A stretch of DNA of 64,000 nucleotides, taken from contig JAJUBI010000005.1 in the NCBI GenBank assembly GCA_022419385.1, positions 2,232,001 through 2,296,000 on the forward strand. The letters run 5' to 3'. Position numbers and translations under genes: made by a program. The notes under the pieces are model-generated. The model had not been told where the DNA came from, ran no database searches, and saw only the letters and a program-made list of their open reading frames with translations. Each line of letters opens with the position of its first letter. Positions within the stretch are counted from its first letter, which is position 1. This document shows, one piece after another, positions 58,685 to 64,000 of the stretch. Source of the stretch: Paraconiothyrium sp. Pb-2020 (Eukaryota; Ascomycota; Dothideomycetes; Pleosporales; Didymosphaeriaceae).

Positions 58685-59326
58685 TCAACATGTCAGCGGC
58701 TTGATACTAAATGAGGTGTAATTATATCTCTTAATGTACTCGTCCTTGGTCCAAAGTATCTTAACACAATGCGCAATGTGTTCGCTCGTTATGACTGCCC
58801 CGTCTTCATCCTTGTCCATGTTCAAATCCGCCATTCTGCTCCTACTGAGAGCCGCCCTAAGCGTCCTCCTCATGAGTTGTGCACCATGCGCCAGATGCTC
58901 CTCCATCGTGGTATAGACTATCTCGTCATATTTCGATAGAGCATCGATACCGTCGATCGGCTGGCTGAGTTCCTTGTCCTTGAAGTAGGGAAAGGGGCCT
59001 CTACCACTGTGGTTGGTGTTGATAATCCATTCGCGATATTCGATTTCGGAGGCTTCGTCGAAGCATTGGTGCGGCACCCAGCCGGTTGAGAGAAGGTCAA
59101 ACTTGCAGCCAAGAGCTTGGGCTTCGGCGACAGAAGCACCGCATGTAAGTTCGGAGGGTGGGAGGTGGGATATCCAAGACCAGGCCGTGGAGGTGAGGAA
59201 ACCGAAAAGGACGGCGGCAAAGAGATAAAAGACTATTGCAGTCTTTGAGTGTGGCTCAGGGTGGTACTCTGAATCAGGCAGGGTGTCTGACCTGGCCACC
59301 TTGTCGTACTTGTATGTTGCTTCCAT
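58685..59326 (-). CDS. Single-pass membrane protein of a UstYa-like type
   Basis: One exon, 213 residues. A short charged N-tail (MEATYKYDKVARSD) precedes one membrane helix (AIVFYLFAAVLFGFLTS), so most of the protein faces the lumen. The outer part has TCGASVAEAQALGCKFDLLS and GWVPHQCFDEASEIEYREW, a block common in Pleosporales membrane proteins, then HLAHGAQLMRR and, near the end, EHIAHCVKILW. The two H-x-x-H elements recall the HxxHC motifs of UstYa (DUF3328) proteins, which act in cyclisation of ribosomal peptides, but the first one ends in Gly instead of Cys. It is therefore related in layout; membership in DUF3328 itself is uncertain. The frame is intact, in contrast to the amidase next to it. 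Confidence 0.65.
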   Translation of the reverse strand: MEATYKYDKVARSDTLPDSEYHPEPHSKTAIVFYLFAAVLFGFLTSTAWSWISHLPPSELTCGASVAEAQALGCKFDLLSTGWVPHQCFDEASEIEYREWIINTNHSGRGPFPYFKDKELSQPIDGIDALSKYDEIVYTTMEEHLAHGAQLMRRTLRAALSRSRMADLNMDKDEDGAVITSEHIAHCVKILWTKDEYIKRYNYTSFSIKPLTC

Positions 59327-59537
59327 GCTGCAGAAGGTGTTGGAGGTTGGGGATTATTGACATTAATGAGTGGCTAGTTCTTTAAAGGTATCATGGCCAA
59401 ATTAAGGCTTCAATAGAGCTAGAACGTCGTTGCGATTTGATGGTCTTTGGCTAACGCGGGTGAACAAAGAAAACAGTACATTATGGGGCGAATGGCGCCT
59501 TCCAAATCGAGATCAACACTAAGCCATTCTCAACATT

Positions 59538-59542
59538 GTAAC
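59538..59542. repeat. Candidate target-site duplication, left copy (gene-strand GTTAC)
   Basis: Plus-strand GTAAC, reading GTTAC on the GH32 strand, directly after the sequence for GALYFEAN. It pairs with GTTAT at 51549-51553. See the right copy for the caveat. Confidence 0.4.
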
Positions 59543-60835
59543 GTTTGCCTCAAAATACAGGGCACCGGAATCTACCCCTGAATAGTTCACTGCTACGGTG
59601 CCGTTGCAAAGGCTAGAGTTCGATGCCAACACGTCGTCGATGACCGAGGATAAATGGTATGGGTAGCTAATCAGACTTAAGCCGAAGCACTCGAGATCGG
59701 CGATGTAGTGGCCACGGGGTATACTAATACTACTCCGGAAACCTTCCTGACCAGTGGGTACAATGTTGGTGTATTGCCAATTGCTCGCCCAATTAATACT
59801 GACTTGGGGTTGGTCTGACGGAATATTGTAAAAGAATTGACCGGCGTAGATATCCTTTGCAAAGTACGTCAACTTCGTTGTCGAGTCGAGAGCTTCAAAA
59901 TGTGTGCCATTGAAATTGCCGAGAAAATACTCGGTGATGAATCCTCCAAGCGGGGCACCAGGATTGATGGAGACTTGCATGGCCCAGAGTGTGCTTGGGA
60001 AGATGCTGTTCTCACCACTACTGACAACAGGAAGCTCGACCATGGTCAGGCATTCAAATTGTAAGCCAGTAATGCCATGATGAGTGAAATTGCTTTCAGC
60101 GGTCCAGTCTATCAGATTGGGAGAAGAGAAGATGCCAATCTCGAAGTCGACGGGGTAAGCAACGACCATTATCCATTTTTCTGTTGGAGTATGCTAGATG
60201 ACTTTAGGGTCACGGAACTGTGTACTTTTGCTGTCAATGACTGAGTTGCCAGAGTATTTAATGTAAGAGAAGCCGTTGTCATATGAGTGCGCGATCTCTT
60301 GTCCTTTTTATCTGGTGTGTTGAGGGTATAATTGGCTACTACACCATTTGTTTGGTATGGGAAGAAGCCATACGTGTTGTTCACATTAATGACGGCCGAC
60401 CCACTGAAGATGCCTTCATCGGGAGCACCCGGAAAGATAGCAATTGGTTGATTAGTCCAATTATACAAGTCTTGGCCGTAGCTTGGCCCCAATGTTGGTT
60501 TCTGTTGAATGGAAATCCCCGCACAAAGGATCTGACCTAGTTTAAGTCACATGGGTGAATGCTAGTGTCTTGGCATACAGACTGCCCGAGTATGTAGAGA
60601 CACTACACAGGGAGATACCCACTCACTCAGATCATCTTATCTACTCATGTTCATCTCACCCCTTGCCAAATCCTAGAGTCCTGCTACAACATCGGTAGGA
60701 TTATCTGTACCATGTGTGAGCTTGGGTTTCGACTGACCTAGGTTGTCCATGCTTGTATTGGTAATAAAAGTGGTAGAGTCCATCTTGGTCTACGAACATG
60801 CCGTTTGGATCGTTCTGCCAAACCCGTTGCTGGCA
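59538..60835 (-). pseudogene. 5' part of the split GH32 glycosidase gene (catalytic five-blade domain), decayed
   Basis: All three GH32 signature motifs can be read in order on the minus strand: WQNDPNG with the nucleophile Asp (60800-60820), FRDPKV (near 60205), and FECLTMVELP with the acid/base Glu (near 60050). Further typical parts are DLYNWTNQPIAIFPGAPDEG, GIFSSPNLIDWTAESNF and SGALYFEANVT, after which the homology ends at the insert boundary. Damage: frame breaks near 60475-60485 and near 60303-60312, a TAG at 60194-60196 where the family has Trp after RDPKV-x, and loss of the signal peptide and start. Sequence between 60530 and 60780 is probably a long or damaged intron. The enzyme type (invertase, inulinase, levanase) cannot be set. 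Confidence 0.85.
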
Positions 60836-60845
60836 AAATAGAGTA

Positions 60846-61275
60846 CAGTATCGAAGAGATTACAAAAAGTTTCTGGCAGGTGTACAATCGTTTGCGGAGA
60901 AAGTACTGGGCCAGAAGATAAAGCGTGCGCTTGTAGAAGCAGGTTTTGACTTCGATTGGGAGTATAAGGTACGTTACATTAGCATTTGTGTATGTACATT
61001 CTTATACATTTATTTACAGTCTGACAGGAGGCATTGAAAGCAGCTGGACAACTTGTCGGACTGAATACGTTATGGCTGACGAAGATCCGTATGCTGCTGC
61101 TATAAGCCATGAACTCGATAAGCCCGCATCTTGTGACCAGTGCCACTGTCACATCCACGACATTGGGGACCAGAACCACGATGTAACGATATTGGCCATT
61201 GAAGAAGGTGTTTTCGAAATTGTAGGCCAAGCAGATGCGTGTGTCTCTGTAGGTGCCTTCGCAGCAAAGAATTGA
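60846..61275 (+). pseudogene. Hsp70-like ATPase relic
   Basis: Plus-strand fragments align in order with the Hsp70 nucleotide-binding domain: AEKVLGQKIKRALVEAGFDF (up to 60968), a possible intron to 61027, EALKAAGQLVGLNTL, then after a frame change DPYAAAISHELDKP (where Hsp70 has E-P-T-A-A-A-I-x-x-x-L-D-K) and HDIGDQNHDVTILAIEEGVFEI (where Hsp70 has the D-L-G-G-G-T-x-D-V block). Both phosphate-loop glycines are mutated. It abuts the damaged 5' end of the GH32 piece on the opposite strand. The assignment rests on pattern order and is moderate. Confidence 0.45.
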
Positions 61276-61504
61276 TGATTCATCTTTTAGATCAGAACGA
61301 CGAAAGAACTTCATTTTGGTTTATGAAGTAGGTGTGCATGCGCACAATGCACCATGGCCGACACTAAAGACTGAACTTCTTGACGCCACGCCTTGGCTCT
61401 CACGGAAGTGTCGATGTGGTATTAACGTAGCTGAGTTGCAGCATCATTGTTGTTCATCATCATCCCTATTCTATACACACACATTCCCTATGTGAGTGTA
61501 GATA

Positions 61505-62227
61505 AAGGTTACCATCGACAAAGACGCGGACCTCAACCTGCGCGGAAGCGATTCACATAGGAAATGGGAAGTCTGCTTCGCTCACTCTGGAGAGATTCTG
61601 TTGCACAACATCGACCGCACGGACAGACCTGGGGATAATCATGCCACCCACACGCTAGAGTCATTATACATAATCAAGTATGTGTACATGCGTAAAGGCG
61701 GAGAGGTAGCTCTGCTAGAAGTGGGTATACCAGTCAGGCATGACAAGCTGTAGAACATGTTCTTCCATGCCACGATCAGCGGACATACCCGAAGCATCGG
61801 CAAACAATTCTCGGCACTCCACGTTACATTCCCTCGTAAATCGCGCCATCCACTCACTCGCGCACACCTCTTTTTCTGTGACAACCACGATGCCTTTAAA
61901 GGATTATTATGTGTCAAGGTCACCTATTTCCAGCTCCTGAGGCTTGAGCCTGCTCAGAGTTTTTCCATTGGCTCCACTGCAACAAAATTTCCAGTCAGCG
62001 ACCAGATGGATTCGGATCCCGAAGTCAGAGACCTCATCTACTCCGATACACAATACAATACCGAGCCTGCGAAACCGAACTCCTATAGGCGCAGCAGCTT
62101 CTCGTACGTTCGAAAGGATCGCCAAGTGGCTCAGGTAAGAATCGATACCAAGGCACGGCTTTCGTCGGCTTATCATGATTGGTCGAGCGGCACGATAGCG
62201 CGCCACGCACATGTCACGATGCAATAG
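61505..62227 (+). pseudogene. Broken hypothetical gene (fungal family of unknown function)
   Basis: One frame is open across this stretch apart from a TAG at 61751-61753 between RHDKL and NMFFHATISG. The product has VTIDKDADLNLRGSDSHRKW, YVYMRKGGEVALLEVGIPV, HPLTRAHLFFCDNHDAFKGL and VTYFQLLRLEPAQSF, followed by a Ser/Arg/Asp-rich tail. It looks like a conserved single-domain protein, but I cannot name the family. The stop would come from CAG by one C-to-T change. A start codon and first exon upstream (61300-61500) are not clear. Confidence 0.5.
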
Positions 62228-62449
62228 CGAGCCTCACCAGACGTTTTGCACGTTTCGATGATGCATCAGTAGGAAAATTCTAGGCGAGATGAGGAGAAAA
62301 ATCTGTTGTCGACAACGTGTATAAACCCACCTCATCCCGTGTCTGGAACATTACCATCAGCACAACAAAGCAGCGTTACATCTCCACCAAGTAAAACACG
62401 AACATACTACCTTTACATCGATACTACCATAATCTGCTTTAAACGATAC

Positions 62450-62719
62450 ATGGATACCGGCTTGCCTCCAACAAACAACATGTTTTCGTCTACTTCCACA
62501 CCCACGACCTCGGGCATGAACACCCCAGACCAGACCCGTCCTTCCTCACCGGTCCACCACGAACACTCCCACAGCACGATAAAGAAGCTCTGGAAGGACC
62601 TCAAACACCATGTTGCAGAGCACCACCGCAGTGTGAACGCCGCGTATGCTAGCTATTACGCCGCTGGACACGGCATTCCCCAGCCCGCACATTACGGCCA
62701 GGGCAACACCAGGATCTGA
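62450..62719 (+). CDS. Small Ser/Thr/His-rich hypothetical protein
   Basis: 89 residues from the ATG at 62450 (an upstream in-frame ATG at 62306 passes through leader-like sequence). A disordered Ser/Thr/Pro start (SSTSTPTTSGMNTPDQTRP) is followed by an amphipathic block KKLWKDLKHHVAEHHRSVNA and AYASYYAAGHG. Small fungal proteins with a W-K-x-L-K-x-x-V-x-E-x-H-x-x-V-N-A-A-Y block are known to me as conserved hypotheticals; function is unknown. It is the first apparently intact gene beyond the decayed region. Confidence 0.6.
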   Translation: MDTGLPPTNNMFSSTSTPTTSGMNTPDQTRPSSPVHHEHSHSTIKKLWKDLKHHVAEHHRSVNAAYASYYAAGHGIPQPAHYGQGNTRI

Positions 62720-64000
62720 ACTGAGGAGGACTTGTCCAGTTCAGCGATGCGTTTTCGATATAAACCTGTTCCTGGGAGGGATTCAAAACAATCGACCAGA
62801 AGTCGATGATCCAACGACAACGACGGAATTGAAGGAGAAGATGGAATGACGAAACAACTTAAAAGTGCTTTTTACCATGCAAGATACCACCAAGTTCCTC
62901 ACGACTTTGCAAGCGCTTCAGCTTTGCATTCAGCCAATATAATATAATGTTTATTTAAAACCACTCCTTCGCAATCGAGATACTGTTGCTCCTTTCTGAT
63001 TTGAACGCCTTGCAAGGTCTTTAAAAGCTCTTACGATGTGAACATAGGAAGTGCAATCCATCTTCGTATATGGCCTTTGTAATCTACTTCGAAGAATTGG
63101 TGTAGGGGCTAGGTAAGTGATCGGTGGTAAAGCGACGGTGCGCTGGTCCGCAGCATACAAACCTTGGCAAAACATGCAACAGGGCACAGTGGTCGACAAC
63201 AGAGCCTGAACTTCTTGACGCCATAAAATGTAATGCATTTGTTATGTAATATTGACGCGGGTCAAACATACATATTGTAGTCTAACTTATGCTAGAATAC
63301 CTTAGATCACGCAAATTCGGACTGTTACCAGCTTCATAGCATACCAATAACAACCCTTCAACTTGACGCGTTGAATCATCAGGGTCGGCTACGACGGTGG
63401 GGATTTGCTGCGGCTCAAGAGAATCTTGATACCTTTGACTTAATTGTCCCAAAGAGACCCACTGGATGACCTTTCCGTTACGCGGGGATGTGCTATCAGA
63501 CCCCAGACGAACTCATTATAGTAGATGAAGACCTTTGTCGAAATAAACTGGTGTGTAACTTTTCTTTCTAGGGGTGCATGTGCCATCATAGGGGGTGGGT
63601 TGAGGGGGGTTCGCCGGGTAGGTTTTGTGAGCAGGAGAAGAGACACATAGTGCGGAGATAGTGCATCGGCGCCTCATCTTGATTTTGTAGTTTAAGCCTA
63701 TGTCTGGATACAAAAGAGCATTGAACCAAATATTCGAGCTGCAACACCTGTTCCCGCTGAGAAGCAAGTGTCGAGTCCGTCCATATTGAGCCCGCCGAAC
63801 CATCCCCATACCTGACCAAACCTCACATAGTCAGCAAAAGCAGATCCTAGAAGGGTCTCAAGACCCCAGATCTAGAGTCTAGGCTCTAATATACCCTCCG
63901 TGGGCTTATAGAGTATCTATTAAAGCTGTCATACGTACTACGGTTACAAACATTTTATCAAGAAGAATCTTTCATGCACATGCGCTTATTTGCGCTTATT
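62720..64000. other. No gene recognised to the window end
   Basis: Moderately AT-rich sequence with short frames only (largest about 97 codons, minus strand at 63516-63809), none with a family pattern. Confidence 0.45.

Larger units (their letters stand above)
51554..59537. other. About 8-kb segment inserted in the GH32 gene
   Basis: Defined by the two complementary GH32 halves on its flanks. It carries an AsaB-like pseudogene, a glycosyltransferase gene, an AT-rich island with a small orphan frame, an amidase pseudogene and a UstYa-like membrane protein gene. No transposase, reverse transcriptase, DUF3435 recombinase or clear terminal inverted repeats were seen, so the mechanism is unknown; a non-autonomous large element, a segmental insertion or nested events are all possible. 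Confidence 0.6.

Noticed and set aside
51554..59537. Identification of the insert as a Starship element
   Set aside because: Only the TTAC within the candidate target site fits; no DUF3435 tyrosine recombinase is present and the segment is small.
1..64000. CRISPR arrays, bacterial operons, rRNA genes
   Set aside because: No regularly spaced repeats or rRNA sequence; spliced genes show that the DNA is eukaryotic nuclear.

Overview
The window is nuclear DNA from a filamentous ascomycete, most likely a dothideomycete of the Pleosporales type. The evidence is many short (about 45-120 bp) GT-AG introns with CTAAC/CTGAC-like branch sites, widely spaced genes on both strands, fungal-specific proteins (fused Arg5,6, Mcm1-type MADS protein, Pls1-type tetraspanin, Dcw1/Dfg5-type GH76, class P4 flippase, Sen1), and accessory genes typical of plant-associated moulds. 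Gene models below were built by hand from open frames plus splice signals; exon sums were checked for phase.

Left and middle part (about 0.6-50.5 kb) is mostly conserved housekeeping sequence: a DUF1115 protein (-), mitochondrial Mg2+ channel MRS2 (+), amidophosphoribosyltransferase ADE4 (-), GPI-anchored GH76 (-), R-SNARE SNC1 (+), ARG5,6 (+), a decayed F-box/LRR-like gene (+), an O-methyltransferase (-) next to an amino-acid/GABA-type permease (-), MCM1 (-) divergent from a PLS1-like tetraspanin (+), a probable SMC5/6-interacting (CANIN-type) protein (-), a DNF-type flippase (+), SEN1 (+), two hypothetical loci and a secreted Gly/Ser-rich protein whose repeats are each carried by one symmetric exon.

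Right part (about 51.2-62.3 kb) is an accessory, decaying region. A GH32 (invertase/inulinase-type) gene is split into two complementary halves on the same strand, 51215-51553 (3' part) and 59538-60835 (5' part), about 8 kb apart. The break is flanked by a possible 5-bp target duplication (GTTAC/GTTAT on the gene strand). The intervening segment holds, nearly all on the minus strand, an AsaB/CmcJ-like oxidoreductase pseudogene, an intact family-2 glycosyltransferase, an AT-rich island, an amidase pseudogene and a membrane protein of a UstYa-like type. Beyond the GH32 5' part lie an Hsp70-like relic and another broken hypothetical gene. Nonsense codons in several of these fit C-to-T (RIP-like) mutation.

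The most interesting observations are the interrupted GH32 gene with its inserted cassette, the one-repeat-per-exon secreted protein, and the PIP-box-like N-terminus of the probable SMC5/6 partner protein. Several single-base frame breaks could be real lesions or assembly errors and are flagged as such.
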